The translations under genes were made by a program, and so were the position numbers. Source: Ruminococcus_C sp963590855 (GTDB lineage: Bacteria > Bacillota > Clostridia > Oscillospirales > Ruminococcaceae). Taken from it: DNA of 64,000 nt. Positions 19,679-27,389 of the stretch are shown piece by piece. Where the stretch lies: positions 1 to 64,000 of the forward strand of contig CAVAQT010000010.1 in NCBI GenBank assembly GCA_963590855.1, read 5' to 3'. Each line of letters opens with the position of its first letter. Positions within the stretch are counted from its first letter, which is position 1. Under the pieces are notes generated by a model. The model saw nothing but the letters and a program-made list of their open reading frames with translations. It was not told the DNA's origin and did not search any database.

Positions 19679-21491
19679 ATTTCAACTCACACGCCCGCGT
19701 GGGGCGTGACATACCATGCTTGCAAGCTTAATTTTATTTTAGCTGATTTCAACTCACACGCCCGCGTGGGGCGTGACATTTGCTGGCGTTTCTTCAAGTC
19801 GGCTGCCAACTATTTCAACTCACACGCCCGCGTGGGGCGTGACAACTGGAAAATCATTGCACGTGTGCGATGATATCATTTCAACTCACACGCCCGCGTG
19901 GGGCGTGACCTTGTTCTTTCTTTTGGTACTTTTTCTTCTTATATTTCAACTCACACGCCCGCGTGGGGCGTGACACAACACCTTGATTATATGACGCTTT
20001 ATCAGAAAATTTCAACTCACACGCCCGCGTGGGGCGTGACATTCCGGCGGCGTATGCGGTGACGTGCGAGGTCAATTTCAACTCACACGCCCGCGTGGGG
20101 CGTGACGAAATAATTTCTTGCTTGTGTTCCTGGAGAAAAGCATTTCAACTCACACGCCCGCGTGGGGCGTGACATGAACGCACAGGCGAAGCGTTCAAGG
20201 TCATCAATTTCAACTCACACGCCCGCGTGGGGCGTGACCGACGGCGAGACCACGCAGATGATCTGGGTGGAAATTTCAACTCACACGCCCGCGTGGGGCG
20301 TGACAACGCAAAAGAGGACGCAAAGAAGGTAAGAACAAATTTCAACTCACACGCCCGCGTGGGGCGTGACATCACCGTTGACTGTATTAAGGTTGCCTTC
20401 CACATTTCAACTCACACGCCCGCGTGGGGCGTGACCGTGGCAGTGTGGTATAATGATAATATCAACCGGAATTTCAACTCACACGCCCGCGTGGGGCGTG
20501 ACCGGTCATCAAAAGAAAGAGCCTGGGTATCTTGTATTTCAACTCACACGCCCGCGTGGGGCGTGACGCGTATGACCCATAATCACGTTACCATGCTTAT
20601 CCATTTCAACTCACACGCCCGCGTGGGGCGTGACTTGTCTGTGCTGACATCTGTTGCAGGACTGCCGGATTTCAACTCACACGCCCGCGTGGGGCGTGAC
20701 TGGCGGTTGATATTGTGCCGTTTCTGGGTGGTTATTTCAACTCACACGCCCGCGTGGGGCGTGACTGACATCCGCATCATGTAACGGTGATTCAATCCAT
20801 TTCAACTCACACGCCCGCGTGGGGCGTGACCGTACCGCTGGCGCAACGTCTCTACCGTCTCCCAATTTCAACTCACACGCCCGCGTGGGGCGTGACGATG
20901 GTGGTGGCGGTCATCGTGGTGACATCATCATTTCAACTCACACGCCCGCGTGGGGCGTGACACGTGATTATGGGTCATACGCTGATTGTTATAGACATTT
21001 CAACTCACACGCCCGCGTGGGGCGTGACGAATAACACCGGCACCACCGGAAGTATAAAAATTATTTCAACTCACACGCCCGCGTGGGGCGTGACTACCAT
21101 GCTTGCAAGCTTAATTTTATTTTAGCTGATTTCAACTCACACGCCCGCGTGGGGCGTGACTGCCGCCGCCAGCGGAAAGGGGTCTGTTATGTCTATTTCA
21201 ACTCACACGCCCGCGTGGGGCGTGACGAATTGCCCGCATTTTTGGGGATTAGGTACATTTGATTTCAACTCACACGCCCGCGTGGGGCGTGACGGTTTCT
21301 GTCCGGTCGCAACGGGCGGAACTGTCATTTCAACTCACACGCCCGCGTGGGGCGTGACGAACAGTTTGGATAAACGGATTCGTGCCAATTCTATTTCAAC
21401 TCACACGCCCGCGTGGGGCGTGACACGACACTTAATAGGAAAAGAACCGTTAACAGCACATTTCAACTCACACGCCCGCGTGGGGCGTGAC

Positions 21492-21660
21492 CCTAGATGT
21501 TGTGTCAAAGGGGCACGAAATCATCACGCGAGCGGATTATCCTATGCAAAATCATACAATTTCGCATAAAATATTTTTATTTCACTTTTTTCCTTTGCGA
21601 AGCGCTCCGGAATTTTAGATTATCTGCGGTTCGCAGCCAGAAGAAGTTTCAGCAAAACAT
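21492..21660 (-). promoter_or_regulatory. CRISPR leader
   Basis: A 169-bp AT-rich, gene-free segment lies between the cas2 stop and the first repeat, on the side where the repeats are perfect. It contains a dyad at 21543-21568 (TATGCAAAAT / ATTTCGCATA, one mismatch, 6-nt centre). No clear -35/-10 pair was found, so array transcription may start here or read through from cas2. Confidence 0.8.
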
Positions 21661-21951
21661 TCAGATAATCAGCACGCCTTCTGGGTCATAGGTCTCTTTC
21701 GCGCCGAAGTGCTCCACCCGCCTTGCCCAATGATTTCCCAGATAATAAAACCGCAGACTATCCTTTTCTTCATCGATCAGTTTCAAAAGCTGATCCTTGA
21801 CTCTTAAAAATGTACCATAATCCGTGTCTATCTCAAAAACCGAATTCTGCACGCGCTGCCCATAATTCTGACAAGTCTTTGCCACCTTTCGGAGTCGTGT
21901 TCTTCCCTTGGCATCCGTTGTAGACACATCATAGCTTACAAGCACCATCAT
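21661..21951 (-). CDS. cas2: CRISPR-associated endoribonuclease-fold protein Cas2
   Basis: This 96-residue Cas2 is the dimeric core of the Cas1-Cas2 spacer integrase. The N-terminal ferredoxin-like strand with SYDV (Asp8) and the RLRKVAKTCQNYGQRVQNSVFE segment are typical. It is the last cas gene before the leader. The cas1 stop lies 10 bp upstream, so the two are co-translated. A Met pair at the start leaves 21951 or 21948 as the initiation codon. Confidence 0.96.
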   Translation of the reverse strand: MMVLVSYDVSTTDAKGRTRLRKVAKTCQNYGQRVQNSVFEIDTDYGTFLRVKDQLLKLIDEEKDSLRFYYLGNHWARRVEHFGAKETYDPEGVLII

Positions 21952-21961
21952 CGGACATCAC

Positions 21962-22984
21962 CTACTTCATCAGAAAACAAGGATACTCTTCAATTTCTCC
22001 TCGGATGTATTTTGCCAGCAGTGCGCTCTGCACATACGGCAAAAGTCCCGTCTCTATTTTTTCATTCAGATATGGATGTGTCATAATACTGCGCTTTCGC
22101 TCCTGCCAGGCGGTCAGGATCTTTTTCCTGCCGTCAGCATTGAGAAGAACTGCGCCGCTCTCCTGAAATTCAAAATCTTTGCGCGTCAGGATCTTTAAAT
22201 TGATCTGCGTCAACACGATGCGCTCGGCAATGCAGCGCGTCTCTTCTATCAAGTCACAGGACAAGCTGCTCCTGCCGGAACGCAGTGCATGATAAAAGCC
22301 GTAACAGCTATCCAATCCCACGCTCTCCAGTGCAGAAGTATACGCCGTCGTCATGATCGCATACAAAAAGGACAGCGCTGCATTGACCGGATCCAGCGGC
22401 GGCTTCTTGGTACGGGCATGCATGCGAAAATCTTCCTTCTGGTGCAGGATCAGTTGGTTGAACACGCCGAAATATGCCTTTGCACAATTTCCCTCAATGC
22501 CCAGCACCATTTCCCGGTCTGTGGTCTGATAGACACGATCAATGCCGCTTTCCAAAAACGAGATACAGCTGCTCAGCGCACCGTCTGCATCCAGCTGCGG
22601 ATTATCGCGTTTAGAGCGCCGGAGCAGATAGCGTGTATTGGACAGCTTTGCCGCAACCGTATTCTGCATCAGCAGCGGATCCGGCGAAGCAAACTGCTCA
22701 AACTGCGCTTTCCGCAAAAAGATATTTCCTTTGGTTTTTCCCTGTATGCGCGCCAACAGCTTTCCGTTGGGATGAAAAAAGCACAGGTTTACCCCTCGTT
22801 CCGCACACGCACCCATCAGCGCCGGCGAAGCGCCGGGATAGCTGAAACAATAGATCTCTTCGATGGTGGTAAACGGCATGCGCCTTTTTTCGACGCCGTC
22901 ACACCGAATCACGACATTTTCGCCGTCCAGAGTCAGATAGGCGGTCTCATCTAAAATATAGAGCGTATTCTTCAACTTTCGCAT
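21962..22984 (-). CDS. cas1: CRISPR-associated integrase Cas1 (type I-C)
   Basis: Cas1 catalyses spacer integration at the leader-repeat junction. The protein has 340 residues. Metal ligands of the family can be placed at Glu164 (LGIEGNCAKAYF), His232 (GFYHALRSGRSS) and Asp244 (SCDLIEETR). The ATG at 22984 is preceded by AAAGGAGGGG. A longer upstream frame has no such site and overlaps cas4. The start overlaps the cas4 stop region by 13 bp, a compact cas4-cas1-cas2 adaptation module. Confidence 0.97.
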   Translation of the reverse strand: MRKLKNTLYILDETAYLTLDGENVVIRCDGVEKRRMPFTTIEEIYCFSYPGASPALMGACAERGVNLCFFHPNGKLLARIQGKTKGNIFLRKAQFEQFASPDPLLMQNTVAAKLSNTRYLLRRSKRDNPQLDADGALSSCISFLESGIDRVYQTTDREMVLGIEGNCAKAYFGVFNQLILHQKEDFRMHARTKKPPLDPVNAALSFLYAIMTTAYTSALESVGLDSCYGFYHALRSGRSSLSCDLIEETRCIAERIVLTQINLKILTRKDFEFQESGAVLLNADGRKKILTAWQERKRSIMTHPYLNEKIETGLLPYVQSALLAKYIRGEIEEYPCFLMK

Positions 22985-23655
22985 GCTGCATCCCCTCCTT
23001 TCTGTGCATCGATCCTCTCCCGAACACAATACGGCTTCTGCTTTGGCAGACAAAGATCGGCAATCGAACAGCCGGAGCATTTCTGTCCGCGTTTACGCGA
23101 CGGAATCACATGCGATTCCAGAATGGCACGCATCTCCTCCAACAGCTGCCGCAGCTTGGCATCATATGCGGCATATGCCGTATCAAAAGGCAGCTTCACC
23201 CGCTTTCGGGTATCCGCATAGTACAAATACGCCTCACTGTCGCACTGCCAGATCTGATCGGCACAAACCTTCTGGGCAAATACCTGAATGGCATCTGTTT
23301 CATGATACGGCGCATCCTTTGGCGCTTTGGGCTTATATTCCACCAGGCGCACCCGGTATGTTCCCGTCAGCCCCGGAACAGCAACGCCGTCCTTTGCTTT
23401 GAGAAACTCCACGCAGTCCGTCTTTCCGTAGATCCCATAAGGCATATCCTCCCGATAAACGAACAGCGCACTGCACACGGTCTTTCGATGGTCTGAAAAC
23501 GAATGAGAGCCGTCATGCACATGTTCATGCAGCAGATCAGCTTTTGCGACAAAGGCGTTTTCCTGCCAGTCCCGATCGACTTCCAACAGCGCAAACCGTC
23601 TGGGGCAGTACAGATAATGCTGAATGCTGCGAATTTGAATGGCATCCTCGTTCAT
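22972..23655 (-). CDS. cas4: CRISPR-associated exonuclease Cas4
   Basis: Cas4 (227 residues) trims prespacers and sets PAM and orientation together with Cas1-Cas2. The four iron-sulfur cysteines are visible: Cys17 (YLYCPRRFAL) and Cys193, Cys196, Cys202 (CSGCSIADLC). RecB-nuclease motifs appear as GKTDCVEF (Asp80) and VEYKPK (Glu106, Lys108). The start overlaps the cas7 stop by 4 bp. An intact Cas4 fits the PAM-anchored spacer ends seen in the array. Confidence 0.95.
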   Translation of the reverse strand: MNEDAIQIRSIQHYLYCPRRFALLEVDRDWQENAFVAKADLLHEHVHDGSHSFSDHRKTVCSALFVYREDMPYGIYGKTDCVEFLKAKDGVAVPGLTGTYRVRLVEYKPKAPKDAPYHETDAIQVFAQKVCADQIWQCDSEAYLYYADTRKRVKLPFDTAYAAYDAKLRQLLEEMRAILESHVIPSRKRGQKCSGCSIADLCLPKQKPYCVRERIDAQKGGDAACES

Positions 23656-24524
23656 ATCTTCTCCAGAAGTGTAACGCCGTCCGGAAGCTGGCGATCCACT
23701 GCAATGGTATAATCGCTGAATTTCCGCGGTGTCACAACATCCGCCTTTTTGGTGACTGTGATCTTATCAAACAGTACATGAGACGGCACATTGCCCAGCA
23801 CAGAGTCGTGCCGGAAAACATACAGCTTTCGCATGCACATCTTACCTCTTGCAGCGCTATGGTCATTTTCAAACATATTGATGATGGCAGTCCAGAGCAG
23901 TTCCAGATCTTCTTCCCCGAATCCGGTGACCCGCTGCGCCAGAGAAGCTGAAATATAACCCTCTGCCCGATAGAGTCCATAGTAGACCAGGCTCTTCTTT
24001 CCGATTTCCGTCATGCCCTTTTCCTGGCGGTCGATCGTTGTCTTTGCCTGTCGGGTAATGGTGATATCCTCCGCCAATACGGGGTCGATGCTCCGCGCAA
24101 AGTTCAGCTGCACCGGGCCGCGGACAATGCCGCAGGGGTTGTCGCCGGTACTCATAACCGCGCCGAAGGTGCGGACATCATAATAATTCCGGCACATATA
24201 TTTCTGCGCTTTCAGCTGATCGCTCATGGGCGTTTTGCTTCTGTTCTTTTCCAGTTTCTCTGCGTCATATGCCTCTGTGAACTTCTCATTCAGCGGACGG
24301 TCTGTCCGGATCAGGATCTGATAACCGGGCACATCTTCTTTTGCCAGTTCCACAAAGTTCCGGATCTTCCGCTTCAGGCATACATCAGTTACCAGGCCCA
24401 GAGAAGTTTCCGGGTCTGTCCGGGGCAGATTTCCGGCATCAGGGTCGCCGTTGGGGTTGCCGTTTTCCACGTCAAACAGCATCACAAAGTCATAGCGGTT
24501 CTGAATTGCTTGATTGTTTTCCAT
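23652..24524 (-). CDS. cas7: Cascade backbone protein Cas7 (Csd2, type I-C)
   Basis: This 290-residue protein forms the helical backbone along the crRNA spacer. Its thumb flips out every sixth base of the guide. The family N terminus NRYDFVMLFDVENGNPNGDP is diagnostic of Csd2/Cas7 of type I-C. The gene sits 17 bp after cas8c and overlaps cas4 by 4 bp. No frameshift or truncation is visible. Confidence 0.96.
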   Translation of the reverse strand: MENNQAIQNRYDFVMLFDVENGNPNGDPDAGNLPRTDPETSLGLVTDVCLKRKIRNFVELAKEDVPGYQILIRTDRPLNEKFTEAYDAEKLEKNRSKTPMSDQLKAQKYMCRNYYDVRTFGAVMSTGDNPCGIVRGPVQLNFARSIDPVLAEDITITRQAKTTIDRQEKGMTEIGKKSLVYYGLYRAEGYISASLAQRVTGFGEEDLELLWTAIINMFENDHSAARGKMCMRKLYVFRHDSVLGNVPSHVLFDKITVTKKADVVTPRKFSDYTIAVDRQLPDGVTLLEKI

Positions 24525-24541
24525 AATAGACCATCCTTTCT

Positions 24542-26383
24542 CTATTCAGCGGATCTAGGTTCTGTTTTTTTCTGATAAAAATCGGTGATTTGCTGATGAT
24601 AGCCGACAATGAAGCTGCCCTGCTCTTCCAGACTCAATGTTGCCGGAAAGCCGCCGTCCAGCTTGTCCATGATCTCACCGATCAGCTTTTCAAAATTCAC
24701 TTCTCTGCCCTTATTGCCTGCACCGATCTTTCTCAGATGGTTCTTTGAGAGCTTGTCAAGCTGCGGCAAAATGCGCCGGGGTATGCCGCAGGCGGAAGAA
24801 AAATAAGCATCTTTGATGGTACGGTTCAGGTTGCCGTCTGCGGCTGCCTGCTGGATCAATTCGTAGACAGCAAACAATCTGCCGCAAAGATATGCCGGAT
24901 TCTGGTTTTCCTTGTTCAGGCTCATGGTGATCTCCTCCTCTTGGTGCGCCAGCCGCGCCTTACGGTTCAGGCACGCCTTAATGATGCCTGTACGCACATC
25001 GTTCAGCTTGATAAAATGGTTGTTTTCGTTGTCGCTGTCTGTTTTGACACGGCGGATCACGGTGGCGAGCAGGTCTGTGGGATAAGCGCTCCCGTGAAAT
25101 GCCGCATGCATGATGCTTGCCATAAGCGGTGACGGTACTTTCGGATTCGTCGCCACCGGCGAAACCAGCTGCTCTCGGATATCCTCAAAGGAAACCTGAC
25201 GCATCCGCGCCGGATTGCATGCCAGATCCTTCTGGTGCTGCACGAGATTAGTAATGAATGCGCCGTATTTGTCCCGGTACAAAAACTTCTGACAGATGCG
25301 GGAACTATTGGGAGAAAGTCCTGCCACATAGAATGTTGCATCTGCGTCCGCATGCAGCGCAGACAGATCGGGGGCTCTGCCGAAAACCGCCTGGCGGAAA
25401 ATGTCATCCAGTTCGGCTTCATTCCTTGCAGTGGGATCCCCCAGCAAAAAAGAAAACAGATCGCACTCTCCGGCATCATCCGGCTTCATGGCAAAATAGA
25501 CCAGACACATCTCATCCATGGCCTTGTGATGCCGCTTGTCCCCTGTCAGATAATTCAACGCCGAAGTGTACTTCTTCATCGCCTTTTCTGAAATGTTGCT
25601 GTTATAGGACTGCGTCTTTCCGTAAGAACAGAACGCCGATTCCTTCATACCCACCATAACGCACCCCGAGGAATTTCCGCCGGGCAGCTTGATTTTATCG
25701 TGGATACGCGCCACCGGCAATACTTCGCCCAAAACAGCGCACTGCGACGAAGTGCCGCTCTCTGTCTGTGCCGCCTTTTCAGCAGTCTGCTTCTCCCGAA
25801 AAATGCGGTCGTACTTTTCCCGAAAAGCAGGGTCATTCTCCAGACGGACATTGGGATCACTCTGAAGCCCGAAACAGAAATAGTTGTTCTTATAGAGTGC
25901 ACCGCATTTTTTCAGGTGAGGATTTTCTGTTTCCGACTCCGGATTCCAGTCCTGCAAAAATGCATAGAATGCGCGGCAGATCTCCGAATCCAGATCCTGA
26001 AAAAATTCCAGGTTATGCGCCACAAAGGCATTGTGGGATTTCTTTGCCTTATTGGTCTTGTCGCAGGGCGTCAGCTCTCCCTGGTCGAGATTCAGACCGA
26101 AGAGGTACAGCGGACGATGCTCAATGGTGTTGGAACAGATTCCCGTCACCTGTGTCCGCAGCGGAAGCAGGCAGGTTCTGGGCGAATATGTGATCTTGAT
26201 CTTGCCCTTTTTCTGCGGTGTTTCCACCGCATTCCGGATGTCCAGAATGTCGCCAATCTTCCCCTCCGGTGTCAGGAGCACTTCAAAGGAAACCTTCTGC
26301 TCCGACCAGCCATCGGGAATTTTTTGTCCGCCGGCACGTTCTGCCAGCTGGTCTGCATAGCTGCAAAGCGCCTGTATCAGCAT
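24542..26383 (-). CDS. cas8c: Cascade large subunit Cas8c (Csd1)
   Basis: This 613-residue protein is the signature subunit of type I-C. It recognises the PAM and recruits Cas3, and an internal start often also supplies the small Cas11c subunit. Family features include the N-terminal LIQALCSYADQLAER, a central SYNSNISEKAMKKYTSALNYL segment and a helical C-terminal third with AYLCGRLFAVYELIQQAA. The C-terminal helical bundle is where Cas11c would start. An internal start was not resolved by eye. The gene overlaps the cas5 stop by 7 bp. Confidence 0.95.
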   Translation of the reverse strand: MLIQALCSYADQLAERAGGQKIPDGWSEQKVSFEVLLTPEGKIGDILDIRNAVETPQKKGKIKITYSPRTCLLPLRTQVTGICSNTIEHRPLYLFGLNLDQGELTPCDKTNKAKKSHNAFVAHNLEFFQDLDSEICRAFYAFLQDWNPESETENPHLKKCGALYKNNYFCFGLQSDPNVRLENDPAFREKYDRIFREKQTAEKAAQTESGTSSQCAVLGEVLPVARIHDKIKLPGGNSSGCVMVGMKESAFCSYGKTQSYNSNISEKAMKKYTSALNYLTGDKRHHKAMDEMCLVYFAMKPDDAGECDLFSFLLGDPTARNEAELDDIFRQAVFGRAPDLSALHADADATFYVAGLSPNSSRICQKFLYRDKYGAFITNLVQHQKDLACNPARMRQVSFEDIREQLVSPVATNPKVPSPLMASIMHAAFHGSAYPTDLLATVIRRVKTDSDNENNHFIKLNDVRTGIIKACLNRKARLAHQEEEITMSLNKENQNPAYLCGRLFAVYELIQQAAADGNLNRTIKDAYFSSACGIPRRILPQLDKLSKNHLRKIGAGNKGREVNFEKLIGEIMDKLDGGFPATLSLEEQGSFIVGYHQQITDFYQKKTEPRSAE

Positions 26384-27105
26384 ATGATCCCCTCCCGATA
26401 CTTTTTCACGTCAATGATGCCGTCGATCATATGCGGCCGATAATAGACCGCATCCGCCTTGTCGGAAAACTGCGGGTGTTCCCAGTCGCCGTTTATAGGC
26501 TTTCCGCCGTCGTGAAAGCGCATGCCATAGAGCATATAGCCCAGGTCAATGTCTCCTTTCAGTTCCGGTGAGATTTCTTCCGGATGGAGCTCGTCCACCA
26601 GAGTGATCTTTTTCACCGGAAACTCCCGGCAGCCCAGGCATGGCTGACAAAAGCACTGACCATTTCGCAGCCGCCGCAGCAGGATGTTGTAATGCTTGGC
26701 TTCGCACTCGTCGGGATGGTCTGCCTTCAGCCCGGTCATCTCCATGTGAAAGGCAATGCCGTATTTCACATGCTTCAAAATCATCGAAGCGCGCTGCGTG
26801 CGATCCTCAGAGGTATAGATCACCGGCGAGCCGTTCCCTTTCATCTGTGCGCGCACCGCAGTATAAGAGACCTTGCTCTTGCACTCATTCCGCCGCACAT
26901 TCAGAAACTGGATGGGATGATAGACAAAAATCTTGTCTATTTTGTAACGAACCGGAGGCTTCCAATATATGGACTTGATAAGACCTTCCAGTGCAGAGGG
27001 TGTCGGCACGTCATAAGAAACACGCTCCACCTTCATTTCCGGCCGGGAGAAGCAGGCATAGTCTCCCTCCACCACGATTTGAAATCCATAAGCCATTTCA
27101 TTCAC
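26377..27105 (-). CDS. cas5c: Cascade subunit and crRNA endonuclease Cas5c (Csd5)
   Basis: In type I-C there is no Cas6, and Cas5c itself cleaves at the base of the repeat hairpin, leaving an 11-nt 5' handle. The 242-residue sequence has the family pattern YGFQIVVEGDYACFSRPE at the N terminus and PTPSALEGLIKSIYWKPP, followed by IDKIFVYHPIQFLNVRRNE. It is the first gene of the cas5-8-7-4-1-2 transcript. The ATG at 27105 follows AAAGGAG and lies about 17 nt from the predicted start of the promoter at 27129-27157, which is the predicted target of the small RNA encoded beside it. Confidence 0.95.
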   Translation of the reverse strand: MNEMAYGFQIVVEGDYACFSRPEMKVERVSYDVPTPSALEGLIKSIYWKPPVRYKIDKIFVYHPIQFLNVRRNECKSKVSYTAVRAQMKGNGSPVIYTSEDRTQRASMILKHVKYGIAFHMEMTGLKADHPDECEAKHYNILLRRLRNGQCFCQPCLGCREFPVKKITLVDELHPEEISPELKGDIDLGYMLYGMRFHDGGKPINGDWEHPQFSDKADAVYYRPHMIDGIIDVKKYREGIIC

Positions 27106-27114
27106 TCCTTTCGA

Positions 27115-27133
27115 CTTATTTTATATTTATTAT
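27115..27133 (+). promoter_or_regulatory. predicted Cascade target of the small RNA in the cas5 promoter (PAM CTT 27115-27117, protospacer from 27118)
   Basis: The plus strand at 27118-27133 (ATTTTATATTTATTAT) equals the first 16 nt of the guide of the small RNA at 27247-27338, except at guide positions 6 and 12. Positions 17 onward do not match. The site covers the -10 box and the start of the cas5 transcript. The flanking CTT is one of the two 5' flanks that can be read from overlapping spacers in the array (CTT and CTC). Confidence 0.7.
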
Positions 27134-27157
27134 ATCACTGAGTTCTCGGATATGCAA
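27129..27157 (-). promoter_or_regulatory. promoter of cas5-cas8-cas7-cas4-cas1-cas2
   Basis: Minus-strand TTGCAT (27157-27152) and TATAAT (27134-27129) with a 17-bp spacer. It makes the interference and adaptation genes independent of the cas3 promoter. Confidence 0.85.
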
Positions 27158-27211
27158 TACTCGTTTTGCACAAACATCATAGAATGTTTTTGTACAGTAT
27201 TCCAAACCCAC

Positions 27212-27240
27212 TTGATTTTTATCACATCATCGCTTATAAT
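27212..27240 (+). promoter_or_regulatory. promoter of the crRNA-like small RNA
   Basis: Plus-strand TTGATT (27212-27217) and perfect TATAAT (27235-27240) with a 17-bp spacer. It diverges from the cas5 promoter 55 bp away. Between them lies an imperfect dyad (TGCACAAACAT at about 27167 and ATGTTTTTGTACA at about 27184) that could be an operator. Confidence 0.85.
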
Positions 27241-27246
27241 AAAAGA

Positions 27247-27338
27247 GAAGTCTGCAAATTGCAGTGAGTTGAAATATTTTCTATTTTTTATGAGGAACGA
27301 TTGGAAGAGGATCCGGTGATTTTGCCGGGTCCTCTTTT
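27247..27338 (+). ncRNA. crRNA-like small RNA in the cas operon (predicted cas-repressing guide, CreR-like)
   Basis: The order is promoter, degenerate repeat, guide, terminator. The degenerate repeat (27252-27275) is a short hairpin CTGCAAATTGCAG followed at once by TGAGTTGAAAT, the exact 11-nt handle of the array repeat. The hairpin sequence itself is unrelated to the array hairpin, so only the structure and handle are kept. The guide starts at 27276 (ATTTTCTATTTTTTAT). The terminator hairpin starts 30 nt later, close to a normal spacer length, and could act as the 3' hairpin. The guide matches the cas5 promoter (see 27115-27133). CreR-type guides that repress their own cas promoter are known in other CRISPR types. 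The role here is inferred; expression needs to be shown. Confidence 0.8.
27306..27338 (+). terminator. intrinsic terminator of the crRNA-like small RNA
   Basis: AGAGGATCCGG (27306-27316) pairs with CCGGGTCCTCT (27325-27335) over 11 bp with one U-G pair, and the run TTTT ends it. On the other strand the wobble becomes an A-C mismatch and there is no U tract, so it is oriented for plus-strand RNA. Confidence 0.85.
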
Positions 27339-27389
27339 GCTGTTCAGAGATTGCTCTCAGCCAAATATCCGCACCCAAAGGCATGCATA

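Larger units (their letters stand above)
13870..21491 (-). CRISPR. type I-C CRISPR array, about 115 repeats
   Basis: By eye count there are about 115 full repeats from 13928 to 21491 plus one decayed half repeat (about 13870-13891). The 32-nt repeat, in transcript (minus) orientation, starts GTCACGCCCCACGCGGGCGT and ends GTGAGTTGAAAT. It forms a 7-bp CACGCCC/GGGCGTG hairpin followed by an 11-nt handle TGAGTTGAAAT. Spacers are 33-36 nt, period about 66 nt. The orientation, the leader beside cas2 and the cas strand all agree on minus-strand transcription. Repeats near 13.9-14.2 kb vary (two are 33 nt, one ends GTAAC, one has GCATGG), as expected at the old trailer end. Open frames across the array are artefacts. 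Confidence 0.98.

Noticed and set aside
13880..21569. Many open frames across the array (repeating NSHARVGRD or STHTPAWGV)
   Set aside because: They are translations of the CRISPR repeat in different frames, with no ribosome binding sites.
27306..27338. The hairpin as terminator of cas3 on the minus strand
   Set aside because: On that strand the stem has an A-C mismatch and no U tract; it fits plus-strand RNA better.
27106..27389. A CreTA-like toxin-antitoxin pair in the cas operon
   Set aside because: No small toxin RNA or start codon with a rare-codon string is visible; only the guide RNA is present.
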